Shown here: in pieces, positions 26,778 to 34,609 of the stretch
Numbering within the stretch: the first letter of the stretch is position 1
How the letters are laid out: each line of letters opens with the position of its first letter
Assembly (NCBI GenBank): GCA_030156255.1
Contig: JASGMV010000001.1
Location: 110,935-174,934, forward strand
Source of the DNA: Desulfovibrionales bacterium
GTDB taxonomy: Bacteria; Desulfobacterota; Desulfovibrionia; Desulfovibrionales; Desulfovibrionaceae
Length of the DNA: 64,000 nucleotides
Direction: 5' to 3'
Notes under the pieces: model-generated
Database searches by the model: none
What the model saw: only the letters and a program-made list of their open reading frames with translations
Told to the model about the DNA's origin: nothing
Position numbers and translations under genes: made by a program

Positions 26778-28775
26778 ATGAGAACCAGCCTCGTGTTCCC
26801 GCCATTCTATTTGGAGTCTCTTTATAACCTGCCCCCGCTGGGGTTGGTCAATCTGGGAACCGCCCTGAATTTGTCCGGCCATGAGGCCGTGGTTCGCGAC
26901 CTCGTGCTCGATCTGCGCCAGGGGCTGCTTCCCACGGACGAATCCATTTACGCGGCCTGCGCCCGCCGCGTCCTGGAGGACGACCCGCAGCTTGTCGGCA
27001 TCTCGGCGCAATGCGCCACCTACCCCCCCACACTGCGCCTGGCCGCGGCGCTCAAGCAGCGCGAACCGGACCTCCCCATTCTCATCGGCGGGCACAACGC
27101 CTCGTTCGTAGACGTACAAACGCTCGAACGCCATTCCCAAATCGACATGGTTCTCCGGGGAGAGGGAGAGGCCGCCTTGCCCGAACTGGCGGGGACGCTG
27201 GAGTCCGGCGGCGACCTCGCCGCGGTGGAAGGCCTTACCTGGCGGACGCCCGACGGCGCCATCCAGGCCAATCCCGACCGGGAGTTGATCCGCGACCTCA
27301 ACCAGTTGCCCGACCCCGACCATTCCCTGGTCCCTCCGCTGTCCGAATACAAAAAAGCCTGCGGCCTGGACCGGTCCATCGCCATCGTGGAGATCGGCCG
27401 CGGTTGCCCCCACCAGTGCGCCTACTGTTCGGAATCCGCCTTGTGGCGCAGAAAAAGCCGGACCTTCGAACCGGCCCGGCTGGTCCGAGAGATGGCCCGG
27501 CTGGCCGACGCCGGCGCGGAGTCCTTCCTCATGTCCTACGACCAGTTCACGGCCCGTAGGGACTTTGTGGAGGAATTCTGCCAACTGGTCCTGGACCGCG
27601 GCCTGGAGCGCATCCCCTGGCACGGCATCTCACGGCTGGACACCGTGGACGGAAGCCTGCTCGACCTCATGCGCCGGGCTGGCTGTTCCTCGCTGTGCTA
27701 CGGCGCGGACTCCGGCTCCCAAAAGACCCTGGCCTACATCCGCAAGCGCATCGACAAGGACCTGCTGTTCACCCGGGTCCGCGAGACCACGACCCACGGC
27801 CTGACGCCCACCTTGAGCTTCATCGTCGGTTTCCCCGAAGAAGGCCCGGAAGACATCGACGCCACCCTGGAGCTGGCGCTGCGCTGCGCCGTGACCGGAG
27901 ACATCAATCCCCTGCTCCAACTGCCCACGGTCCTGCCGGGCGCGGCCCTGCATCGCTGGACCAAGGGCAGGCTCGTCCGCCAGGTGGACACCTATTTCGC
28001 CCTGGGCCTGGAGTACGACGGACGCGCCCGGTTGCCGTCGGACGAAGCGCTCATCGACTCCGACCCCGAACTGTTCAGCAGCTTCTACAATCCGCCCTGC
28101 CCCGGCTTCGACCTGCTGGATCTGGACCGCATCGTACAGACGTTTCCCATCATTCTGGCCTACTACCCAAAAACCATGCTTCTTTTGACCAACGCTCTGC
28201 ATCGCGGCGCTTCCGGGCTGGTTTTGGATTTTCTGGCCGAGCCGGAGCTCCCCGGCGAAAGCTTCGCCGACAAGTTCAACCGCTGGGTCCTGGCGACGCT
28301 CCGCTCGGGGCCGGCGGACGGGTTCGCCCATCTGCCGGAGGCGCTGGCCTACGAAAACGCGGCCGTCGCCGCCCAAACCGCCGACGATGCGGACGCCGCC
28401 CCCTGCAACGGCGCTCCCGCGCGGCGCGCCGGTTTGGTGGTCCGGGAATTTTCAGTGGACATGGACCAGGTGGTCCACGACCTCCGCAACGGCGTTGTCG
28501 CCCCGTTCTATCCCCCGTCGCCCTGCGCCCTGGCCTTCCTCGGCGGCGAAGCAAGCCTGGAGGTCAGCGAAATGAACGACTTCGGGCGAGACCTCCTGGC
28601 GTTGTGCGATGGTGAAAATTCGCCCGCCTCCATTGCCAAAACTCTTTTCCGGGACTACGGAGACATCATGGACCCCAAAGCCTTCGACGCGGCCTGTCGG
28701 GAGGCTTTGGATCAACTGGCCGGGCTCGGATTCATCCGGTTCGGCCGCGAATCCGGGGGAGTCTGCTCCCCGTAA
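26778..28775 (+). CDS. B12-binding radical SAM enzyme with C-terminal PqqD-like RiPP recognition domain
   Basis: This is a 665-residue enzyme. Residues 1-170 form a B12-binding-like Rossmann domain (NLPPLGLVNLGTALNLSGHE, ILIGGHNASF). The radical SAM core starts near 200 with the cluster motif GCPHQCAYC (Cys 210, 214, 217), then FIVGFPEEGPEDIDATL. Residues ~594-656 (FGRDLLALCDGENSPASIAK ... LDQLAGLGFIRF) match the winged-helix pattern of PqqD, the RiPP recognition element that binds leader peptides. The next gene is a repetitive Cys/His peptide and then a methyltransferase, so I infer that this enzyme modifies that peptide, perhaps by C-methylation or a cross-link. There is no SPASM cysteine set. 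The Shine-Dalgarno is weak. Reaction and product are unknown. Confidence 0.88.
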   Translation: MRTSLVFPPFYLESLYNLPPLGLVNLGTALNLSGHEAVVRDLVLDLRQGLLPTDESIYAACARRVLEDDPQLVGISAQCATYPPTLRLAAALKQREPDLPILIGGHNASFVDVQTLERHSQIDMVLRGEGEAALPELAGTLESGGDLAAVEGLTWRTPDGAIQANPDRELIRDLNQLPDPDHSLVPPLSEYKKACGLDRSIAIVEIGRGCPHQCAYCSESALWRRKSRTFEPARLVREMARLADAGAESFLMSYDQFTARRDFVEEFCQLVLDRGLERIPWHGISRLDTVDGSLLDLMRRAGCSSLCYGADSGSQKTLAYIRKRIDKDLLFTRVRETTTHGLTPTLSFIVGFPEEGPEDIDATLELALRCAVTGDINPLLQLPTVLPGAALHRWTKGRLVRQVDTYFALGLEYDGRARLPSDEALIDSDPELFSSFYNPPCPGFDLLDLDRIVQTFPIILAYYPKTMLLLTNALHRGASGLVLDFLAEPELPGESFADKFNRWVLATLRSGPADGFAHLPEALAYENAAVAAQTADDADAAPCNGAPARRAGLVVREFSVDMDQVVHDLRNGVVAPFYPPSPCALAFLGGEASLEVSEMNDFGRDLLALCDGENSPASIAKTLFRDYGDIMDPKAFDAACREALDQLAGLGFIRFGRESGGVCSP

Positions 28776-28797
28776 ACAGAACAGGAGGCGCGTGAAC

Positions 28798-28986
28798 ATG
28801 TTGCACGTCAAATCCGTCGAACGCAAACAAACCTCCAGCCAGGCGAGCTGCCACGGCCCCAGTTGCCACGGACCGGCTTGTCACGGACCAAGCTGCCATG
28901 GCCCGGCCTGCCATGGCCCCAGTTGTCACGGACCCAGTTGCCATGGCCCGGCTTGCCATGGACCGGCCTGCCACGGGCCGGCCTAA
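28798..28986 (+). CDS. Candidate RiPP precursor peptide with nine (S/A)CHGP repeats
   Basis: This 62-residue peptide has a 16-residue polar leader (MLHVKSVERKQTSSQA), nine perfect pentapeptides ending in CHGP and preceded by S or A (order S,S,A,S,A,S,S,A,A), and a final Ala. AGGAGG at 28783-28788 is nine bases before the ATG, and the gene begins 22 bases after the radical SAM stop. Synonymous codons differ between repeats (TGC/TGT, CAC/CAT, GGC/GGA/GGG, CCC/CCG/CCA), so the amino-acid pattern, not the DNA, is conserved. Gene order and the PqqD-like domain next door argue that it is the modified substrate. A metal-binding peptide with no modification is the main alternative. I do not recognise the family. 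Confidence 0.8.
   Translation: MLHVKSVERKQTSSQASCHGPSCHGPACHGPSCHGPACHGPSCHGPSCHGPACHGPACHGPA
28846..28980 (+). repeat. Nine tandem 15-bp coding repeats
   Basis: Each 15-base unit encodes (S/A)-C-H-G-P. The units are diverged at synonymous third positions, with unit-to-unit spacing exactly 15 bases and no indels. This is protein-level repetition and not a simple DNA microsatellite. The end of the last repeat is followed directly by GCC and the TAA stop. Confidence 0.97.
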
Positions 28987-28998
28987 CCCGGTCAAACG

Positions 28999-29022
28999 CC
29001 TCGGGGGTCTCGGCCCCCGAGG
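28999..29022 (+). promoter_or_regulatory. Perfect 9-bp hairpin covering the methyltransferase ribosome binding site
   Basis: CCTCGGGGG (28999-29007) pairs perfectly with CCCCCGAGG (29014-29022) across a six-base loop. The last four bases of the right arm, GAGG, are six bases before the methyltransferase ATG at 29029 and are the only evident Shine-Dalgarno. When folded the stem would hide it. It could also protect the 3' end of the precursor message. There is no U-run, so it is not a simple terminator. Confidence 0.65.
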
Positions 29023-29028
29023 ACGCCG

Positions 29029-29967
29029 ATGAAAACCTTCCTCGCCGGCCTCCTTGTCTGCCCGGTCTGCAGAGGCCGTGAAGCTCCGCTGTCCCTCACC
29101 GCCCGCGAAACCCGGGGCGACGAGGTGGTCGCCGGATTCCTCGACTGCCCCCATTGCAGAACCCGCCATCCGATCATCGACGGCGTGGCCGAAGTTCTGC
29201 CCGCCCCTCGGGCGATGGAGCCCCACGCCTCCCAAAAGCGTTACGAACTCGGCCCCGCCCTGTCGTCCTATTTGTGGGCCCACTTCGGCGACCTGGCCGG
29301 CGACGGACGCGCCGGCGCGCTCTTCCGGGAGCTTGCGCCCCTGCTCCGCGACGCTCCGGGCCCCCTCCTGGACGCCGGCTCGGCCGTGGGCCGTATGGTG
29401 TTCGAAACCGCAGGCGCCGTGGGTTGCGCGGTGGGCGTCGATTTGAGCCGCAGATTCATCCACGCCGCACGAACCATGCTCCTGGAAGGCGCGGTCGAGT
29501 TCGACCTGGCGCTGGAGGGGCGCATCACCGAACCCGTGAGGATCGAGGCCCCGGCCGAATGGGCCGGCCTGGAGGCCGATTTCCTGGCGGCCGACGCCAT
29601 GGCCCTGCCGTTCCCCGCCTCCGTTTTCGGCGCCGCAAGCTCCCTGAACCTGCTGGACAAGCTCCCCAATCCTTTGCGCCATTTGCAGGAATTGGACCGC
29701 GTCGCCCACCCCCGGCAAGCGCGCCTTCTCGTGGCCGACCCCTTTTCCTGGTCCGAAGACGCGGCCGAACCGGCGCAATGGTTGGGCGGACTCGACAGCG
29801 GGCCCTACGCAGGCAGGGGCCTCGGCAACCTCGAACGCGAGATGCGCGCAGGTTTCGGCGGCCCGCCATGGAGCGTCGCAGGCCGCGGCGCAGCGAAGTG
29901 GACCCTGCGAACCCACGCCAACCACGCCGAGTCGATCACCAGCCAATACCTGCTGGGCGTCCGATGA
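29029..29967 (+). CDS. SAM-dependent methyltransferase with N-terminal Trm112-like zinc domain
   Basis: This 312-residue protein begins with a Trm112-type zinc module: FLAGLLVCPVCRG and GFLDCPHCRTRHPIIDGVAE, supplying four cysteines. The class I methyltransferase core follows, with motif I LLDAGSAVGRMVFETAG, a motif II acidic end in VGVDLSRRFIHAAR, the adenine-binding region DFLAADAMALPFP and SLNLLDKLPNPLRHLQELDR resembling the family's motif post-II. It is the third gene of the radical SAM/CHGP-peptide cluster, 42 bases after the precursor stop, so peptide methylation is plausible. A small-molecule substrate cannot be excluded. Its ribosome binding site lies inside a hairpin. Confidence 0.82.
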   Translation: MKTFLAGLLVCPVCRGREAPLSLTARETRGDEVVAGFLDCPHCRTRHPIIDGVAEVLPAPRAMEPHASQKRYELGPALSSYLWAHFGDLAGDGRAGALFRELAPLLRDAPGPLLDAGSAVGRMVFETAGAVGCAVGVDLSRRFIHAARTMLLEGAVEFDLALEGRITEPVRIEAPAEWAGLEADFLAADAMALPFPASVFGAASSLNLLDKLPNPLRHLQELDRVAHPRQARLLVADPFSWSEDAAEPAQWLGGLDSGPYAGRGLGNLEREMRAGFGGPPWSVAGRGAAKWTLRTHANHAESITSQYLLGVR

Positions 29968-30084
29968 CGCCACGGGAGGCGGACTGGCGATCAACGCCGA
30001 ATCCTTCAGGAAAGGCCAACTTCTCGGCAACGCGGGCCGACCGGGGAGGAGAGCCGGAAGAGGCCCAAGCGGATTTTCCGGCGT

Positions 30085-31401
30085 TCAGCCCAGAATGACC
30101 GCCTCCGCCTCCGTGAGACACCGGTCGATGGTCGACAGGGCGTCCAGCAGCTCCGCTTCGGTGATGATGAGCGGCGGCGCCAGGAAGATGTAGTTCCAGC
30201 GCAAAAACGCCGCGACGCCCTGGTCGTCGAAACGTTTGGCGACTTCGGCCATGGGGCCTGCGGGACCGTTCCACGGCGAAAGAGGCTCCCGGGTCTGTTT
30301 GTCCTTGACCATTTCGATGGCCCCGAAAAGGCCGATACACCGCACGTCGCCGATGAGGGGGTGCTTCTCCTTCATGGCGCCGAGCTTTTCTGCGAACACC
30401 TCGCCGAGCTTCGAGGCGTTCTCGATGAGGCCTTCCTCTTCATAGGCGTCGATGGCGGCCAGGGATGCGGCGCAGCACACCGGATGCCCGGAATAGGTCA
30501 GTCCGCAGTACAGCATCCTGTTATCGAAAAACTCGGCGATCCGGGACTGGACCGCCACCACGCCCAGGGGGACGTAGCCGGAGTTGACGCCCTTGGCCAT
30601 GGTGATGATGTCCGGAACGATGTCGAAGTTCTGGAAGCCGAACCACTTGCCCGTGCGGCCGAAGCCGGTCATGACCTCGTCGCAGATGAACAGGGCGCCG
30701 AACTCGTCGCAAATCTCCCGAATGCGCTCCATGTAGCCTTTGGGAGGAAGAAGGACGCCATTGGTGCCGGTGACGGCCTCCATGAACACGGCGGCCACGG
30801 TGTCCGGATTTTCATAGAGGATCACCTCGCGGACGTGCTCGGCGCACTCCATTCGGCAAGACTCGGGCTTCTGGCCGAAGGAGCAACGATAGCAATAGGG
30901 ATCCAAGACATGGACCACGCCGGGCATGCCGGGCTCCACCGCGGGACGGCGGGGATCGCCGGTCAGGGCGCCGGCCCCGTAGGTGGCCCCGTGGTAGGAC
31001 CGGTACCGGGAGATGATCTTATGCCTCCCCGTAAAAGTCTTGGCGATCTTCAAAGCGTTTTCGTTGGCGTCGGCGCCGCCCAGCGTAAAAAAACACTTGC
31101 CGAATTCGTCCGGGAGCAGGTCGATGATGCGCTTGGCCAAACTGCTGCGCGACTCCTCGGCGAATCCGGGCGCAATGTAGCAAAGCTTGTCGGCCTGATC
31201 CTTGATGGCCTGAACCACCTTGGGGTGCTGATGGCCGATGTTGAGGTTCACCAACTGCGACGCCATATCGCAATAACGCTTCCCGTTTTCATCCCAAAAG
31301 AAGACTCCTTCGCCTTTCGTGACGACTTTGGGCGTCAATTTGCCCTGCACCGACCAGGAATGCAGCACGTAGGTGCGGTCATTGTCGTAAATCTCGGACA
31401 T
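30085..31401 (-). CDS. Class III (omega-type) PLP-dependent aminotransferase
   Basis: This 438-residue fold-type I aminotransferase has the class III pattern: WSVQGKLTPKVVTKGEGVFF at the N-terminus, SYHGATYGAGALTGD, the cofactor-binding aspartate in ICDEVMTGFGRTGK, and the Schiff-base lysine in TMAKGVNSGYVPLG. A cysteine-rich insertion (CYRCSFGQKPESCRMEC) is unusual. Family members include taurine-, beta-alanine- and omega-amino acid:pyruvate aminotransferases. The exact substrate cannot be read here. GGGGAG lies eight bases before the start. It converges on the RiPP-like cluster and shares no operon with it. Confidence 0.88.
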   Translation of the reverse strand: MSEIYDNDRTYVLHSWSVQGKLTPKVVTKGEGVFFWDENGKRYCDMASQLVNLNIGHQHPKVVQAIKDQADKLCYIAPGFAEESRSSLAKRIIDLLPDEFGKCFFTLGGADANENALKIAKTFTGRHKIISRYRSYHGATYGAGALTGDPRRPAVEPGMPGVVHVLDPYCYRCSFGQKPESCRMECAEHVREVILYENPDTVAAVFMEAVTGTNGVLLPPKGYMERIREICDEFGALFICDEVMTGFGRTGKWFGFQNFDIVPDIITMAKGVNSGYVPLGVVAVQSRIAEFFDNRMLYCGLTYSGHPVCCAASLAAIDAYEEEGLIENASKLGEVFAEKLGAMKEKHPLIGDVRCIGLFGAIEMVKDKQTREPLSPWNGPAGPMAEVAKRFDDQGVAAFLRWNYIFLAPPLIITEAELLDALSTIDRCLTEAEAVILG

Positions 31402-31939
31402 TCAAGCATCTCCCCCGATGTCATTACTAAGAGATTGATTCAACCATCAAGCCATCGGCATGGCGGCCCGCCCGGCCGCACCCGTGATCGACCCGTCGAC
31501 GCCGCAGCGGCCGATGGCGCGCGAGCGTCTTTTTCCTCCACAGGCGAAGGCCGATGGCCGGGATTTCCGGAACGCCGGCCACGTAGCGAACGTCCGCGCC
31601 GAAATCCCCGTCTTCATGGGGGGGCAGTCTGGCCGATCTTTTTCAGAGATGCAACGCTTTTGACCGCCGGGAGGCGGTCTTCGCCAATGGCCGGGGGGCT
31701 ATCTTCCCAAGAGCGCCCAGCCTTTCGCGGAGAGCGCTCCGCCTGATTTCCCATCATCAGACGGAAACCGAGAAATCAGGCGCTTGTCCGGGAGACAGAA
31801 GAATGCGCCGCTCCCGGCAAGACAACTCCTTTGGCAAGGTAACGGGCTGTAACAAAAGAAAATAGTCTCAAGAAGGGTTGGCTGGTATTTTTGCTCTCTT
31901 TCTATTAAAATCTACAGAGAAATTAAAGGGAGAATTGGA
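31402..31939. other. Gene-poor 538-base region between aminotransferase and Rrf2 gene
   Basis: I see no convincing gene here. A 67-codon plus-strand frame at 31460-31663 lacks a ribosome binding site and resembles nothing known. A perfect hairpin GACCGCC-GGGA-GGCGGTC occupies 31662-31679 without a following U-run. The last 100 bases become AT-rich, with TTGGCT (31878-31883) and TATTAA (31903-31908) as a weak, 19-base-spaced promoter candidate for the Rrf2 gene. Confidence 0.5.
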
Positions 31940-32356
31940 GTGCAGCTCGTTGTTTTGGCAGGAGATCTTGGACCAAAGTGGTTTCATATCGCTTTACGCG
32001 CTTTGGTGCTGATCGCAAAATCGGAAGATCCATTAACAAGTACGCAACTCGCCGAAAAGCTTGGAGCGGAAAGCACATTTGTCAGGAAAATATTAATTCG
32101 TTTAATCAAAAACAACCTTGTAATTTCCTATCCTGGCCGTTACGGGGGGTATTCTCTGGGCAAACCCGCCGCAGAGATCACCGTCTTGGACGTTTACCAG
32201 ACGTTGGTCGACACCATTCCCACACCTTATTATTCCGTCACCTCCACCGGCTCGGAATATTTCATCTCTTTGATCATCACAAAAGCCGAAAAAGAATTTC
32301 AGTCCGTGCTGGGCGACTTTACGATTGACGAATTGCTGAATAATACAAATGAATAA
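31940..32356 (+). CDS. Rrf2-family transcriptional regulator (no cysteines)
   Basis: This 138-residue winged-helix regulator has the Rrf2 pattern: ALRALVLIAKSEDPLTSTQLAEKL, VRKILIRLIKNNLVISYPGRYGGYSLGKP (helix-turn-helix and wing), and a dimerization helix from ITVLDVYQTL. It has no cysteine, so it cannot carry the Fe-S cluster of IscR/NsrR-type members and would sense something else. The start is a GTG preceded by AAAGGGAG. Its base composition is clearly lower in GC than its neighbours, suggesting recent acquisition. The following 288 bases (32357-32644) hold no gene I can support. Target genes are unknown. The convergent E1 operon is the nearest. Confidence 0.8.
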   Translation: MQLVVLAGDLGPKWFHIALRALVLIAKSEDPLTSTQLAEKLGAESTFVRKILIRLIKNNLVISYPGRYGGYSLGKPAAEITVLDVYQTLVDTIPTPYYSVTSTGSEYFISLIITKAEKEFQSVLGDFTIDELLNNTNE

Positions 32357-32644
32357 AGCGAAGAGCGATTGTTACGCAAAAAAGCTGACCACAAGAATCG
32401 ACCAGTTGAGAAGAGCCGGGAGAAGGGAAAAGCTCCTTTTATTGCGTAAAAGTGGCTCCCCGGCCCCCAAAACTTTTTTATGGGCGGGGCGAACAGGCGC
32501 CCGCCGCCTCGGCGTTGCTCCTGCGTTCGCCATCCGCCAGCACACCTCGTCAAAGAGAAGCCGTCCCCAAGGATCGAACGATCCGGCGAGGCGGCCTCCC
32601 TTTGGCGGGTTGTTTTTCGCAGTTCCTCGAACCTGCGATACTTC

Positions 32645-33619
32645 CTATAAAATGGAACGCACGGCCGCCGCTATCTTCTGGGCGTTCGGCATGTAAAACT
32701 CCTGCAACGGGGGAGAGAACGGGACCGGAATGTCCGGCCCGGCCACCCGAACCACCGGGGCCTTAAGCGAGGCGAAGCCTTCTTCCGCGGCGATGGCCGC
32801 CAGTTCCGCGCCGAAACCGCAGAACTTCGTGGCGTCATGCACCGTGACCAGGCGCCCCGTGCGAGAGAGCGACTCCAGAATCGTTTCGCGGTCCAGAGGA
32901 ACCAGGCTGCGCAAGTCGATGACCTCCACGGACACGCCCTCGGCCTCCAGTTCGGAGGCGGCCTCCAGGGCGGCCAGCACCGCGCGGCCGTACCCCACCA
33001 CCGTCGCGTCGGCGCCGGGGCGTTTGACGGCCGCCTTGCCCAAGGGAACGCGCACGTCGCCTTCCGGCGCCGGCCCCTGCATCCAATACAGGCCCATGTC
33101 CTCCACAATAATGACCGGGTCGGGATCGAATATCGCCGAAAGCAGCAACCCCTTGGCGTCGGCCGGGCAGGAAGGGAACGCGAGCTTCAACCCGGGCGCG
33201 TGCGCCAGCCAGGCTTCCAGATTGTGCGAGTGCTGGCATCCAGCGCCGAACATGCCGGCCTTGACCCTTACCGTGAGGGGAAACGAACTCTTGCCCCCGC
33301 TCAGATACCTGAGCTTGCCCGCATGGTTCACCAGCATGTCCGAAGCCAGGGTGATGAAGGGGAAGAACATGATCTCCACCACGGGCAACAGCCCCATGGT
33401 GGACGCCCCGACAGCCAGGCCCGCAATGGCCGCCTCGCTGACAGGGGTGTCCTTCACCCTGCGGCGGCCGAAGGTTTCCAGCAAACCGTACGTGGGCATC
33501 AGCGGATTATCGTGAATGGAGACGCCGATCCCCTCGCCCGCGAGGAAAACTCGGTCGTCCATCTCCATGGCCAGGGTCAGGGCCTCTCGAATCGCTACGC
33601 CGGTGTGTACTTCGCGCAT
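32645..33619 (-). CDS. TPP-dependent dehydrogenase E1 component, beta subunit (acetoin/2-oxoacid type)
   Basis: This 324-residue subunit of an alpha2beta2 thiamine-diphosphate decarboxylase resembles AcoB/PdhB. Visible family features are REALTLAMEMDDRVFLAGEG, the segment RVKDTPVSEAAIAGLAVGAS, MFFPFITLASDMLVNHAGKLRY and the C-terminal transketolase domain with VEVIDLRSLVPLDRETILES. It starts nine bases after the alpha-subunit stop with AGGAG upstream. No E2 acyltransferase or E3 gene accompanies the pair, so either these are elsewhere or the enzyme transfers electrons differently. Substrate (acetoin, pyruvate or another 2-oxo compound) is not certain. Confidence 0.9.
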   Translation of the reverse strand: MREVHTGVAIREALTLAMEMDDRVFLAGEGIGVSIHDNPLMPTYGLLETFGRRRVKDTPVSEAAIAGLAVGASTMGLLPVVEIMFFPFITLASDMLVNHAGKLRYLSGGKSSFPLTVRVKAGMFGAGCQHSHNLEAWLAHAPGLKLAFPSCPADAKGLLLSAIFDPDPVIIVEDMGLYWMQGPAPEGDVRVPLGKAAVKRPGADATVVGYGRAVLAALEAASELEAEGVSVEVIDLRSLVPLDRETILESLSRTGRLVTVHDATKFCGFGAELAAIAAEEGFASLKAPVVRVAGPDIPVPFSPPLQEFYMPNAQKIAAAVRSIL

Positions 33620-33628
33620 AATCGTCTC

Positions 33629-34609
33629 CTATATGTGTTCAGGGCTCGCCCAAACGTGCTCCAAAGCGGCCTCAGGCGCGGGATAGGGGCTTTCGTCGGC
33701 AAACTTCAGGGCCTCGGCGACCTTGTCCGCGGCTTCCCGCCGCATGGCCTCCGCTTGCCCTTCTCCGAGAACACCCTCCTGCTCCAGACGGCTGCTGAAC
33801 ATGACGATGGGATCGCGCTCGGCCCAGAATTCTATTTCCGCGGGATCGACGTAATGCTGCTTGTCGTACTCCCCGTGCCCGTGCATGCGATAGGTCGTAA
33901 GCTCCATGAGCGCGGGGCCTCGCCCGTCGCGACACATGGAGGCCAGCTCCAGGGCCGTGTTCAGCACGTCGTCGGGGTCGTTGCCGTTCACCAACTCGCC
34001 GGGCATGCCATAGGAGGACGCCCTCGAAGCGATATTGCCCGCGGAGCAATGCTCCTTGAAGCTCTGCGCCCCGGCCCAGCAATTGTTTTCGCAGACAAAA
34101 AGCAGAGGCAGTTTCCAGACTCCGGCCATATTCATGGCCTCGTGCACCGAGCCCTCGGCCGCAGCCCCATCGCCGAAGAAGACCATGGTCAGGGCGTTCG
34201 TCTCTTTGTACTGTTGGGCGAAGGCGGCTCCGAGCGCTAGCAAGGGGCTCGCCCCGACGACCGTGGAAGTCATCAGCGCGTTCACTTCGGGAACAATGAG
34301 ATGCAGCGTGCCGGACTTGCCGTGGTTCACTCCGCTCTCTTTGCCCATGATCTCGGCCAGCAAGGTCTTGGGATCGGCCCCGCGTGCGAGAAGATGAACG
34401 TGGCTTCGGTGGTTGGTGACCATGACGTCATCCTTGCCCAGAGCGAGCGCCGCGGCCGCAGCGGCTTCCTGCCCGGTGGCGAGTATCTGCATGCCGGGCA
34501 GCCTGCCCTGCTCTGCGGCCAATGCGCTGATGCAATCCTCAAAAGCCCGCGCCAGATACATTTTCTCCAGCACCGTCCGCCGTAGCGTTGCGTCCTGTTT
34601 CGCCGTCAT
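33629..34609 (-). CDS. TPP-dependent dehydrogenase E1 component, alpha subunit (acetoin/2-oxoacid type)
   Basis: This 326-residue AcoA/PdhA-like subunit contains the TPP motif from GDGAAAEGSVHEAMNMA to LLFVCENNCWA, plus NHRSHVHLLARGADP and GKSGTLHLIVPEVNAL, where substrate-loop residues lie. TYRMHGHGEYDK near the C-terminus is the phosphorylation-loop equivalent. The AGGAGG ribosome binding site is five bases from the ATG. It is the first gene of a two-gene operon with the beta subunit. The intergenic region upstream (34610-34881) contains nothing I can assign. Confidence 0.9.
   Translation of the reverse strand: MTAKQDATLRRTVLEKMYLARAFEDCISALAAEQGRLPGMQILATGQEAAAAAALALGKDDVMVTNHRSHVHLLARGADPKTLLAEIMGKESGVNHGKSGTLHLIVPEVNALMTSTVVGASPLLALGAAFAQQYKETNALTMVFFGDGAAAEGSVHEAMNMAGVWKLPLLFVCENNCWAGAQSFKEHCSAGNIASRASSYGMPGELVNGNDPDDVLNTALELASMCRDGRGPALMELTTYRMHGHGEYDKQHYVDPAEIEFWAERDPIVMFSSRLEQEGVLGEGQAEAMRREAADKVAEALKFADESPYPAPEAALEHVWASPEHI

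Noticed and set aside
28846-28980. Fifteen-base periodic repeats could be taken for a CRISPR or microsatellite.
   Set aside because: Units are contiguous without spacers, diverge only at synonymous sites and are in frame in a gene with a good ribosome binding site.
31460-31663. A 67-codon plus-strand frame in the gap before the Rrf2 gene.
   Set aside because: No Shine-Dalgarno, a composition like random GC-rich sequence and no recognisable feature.
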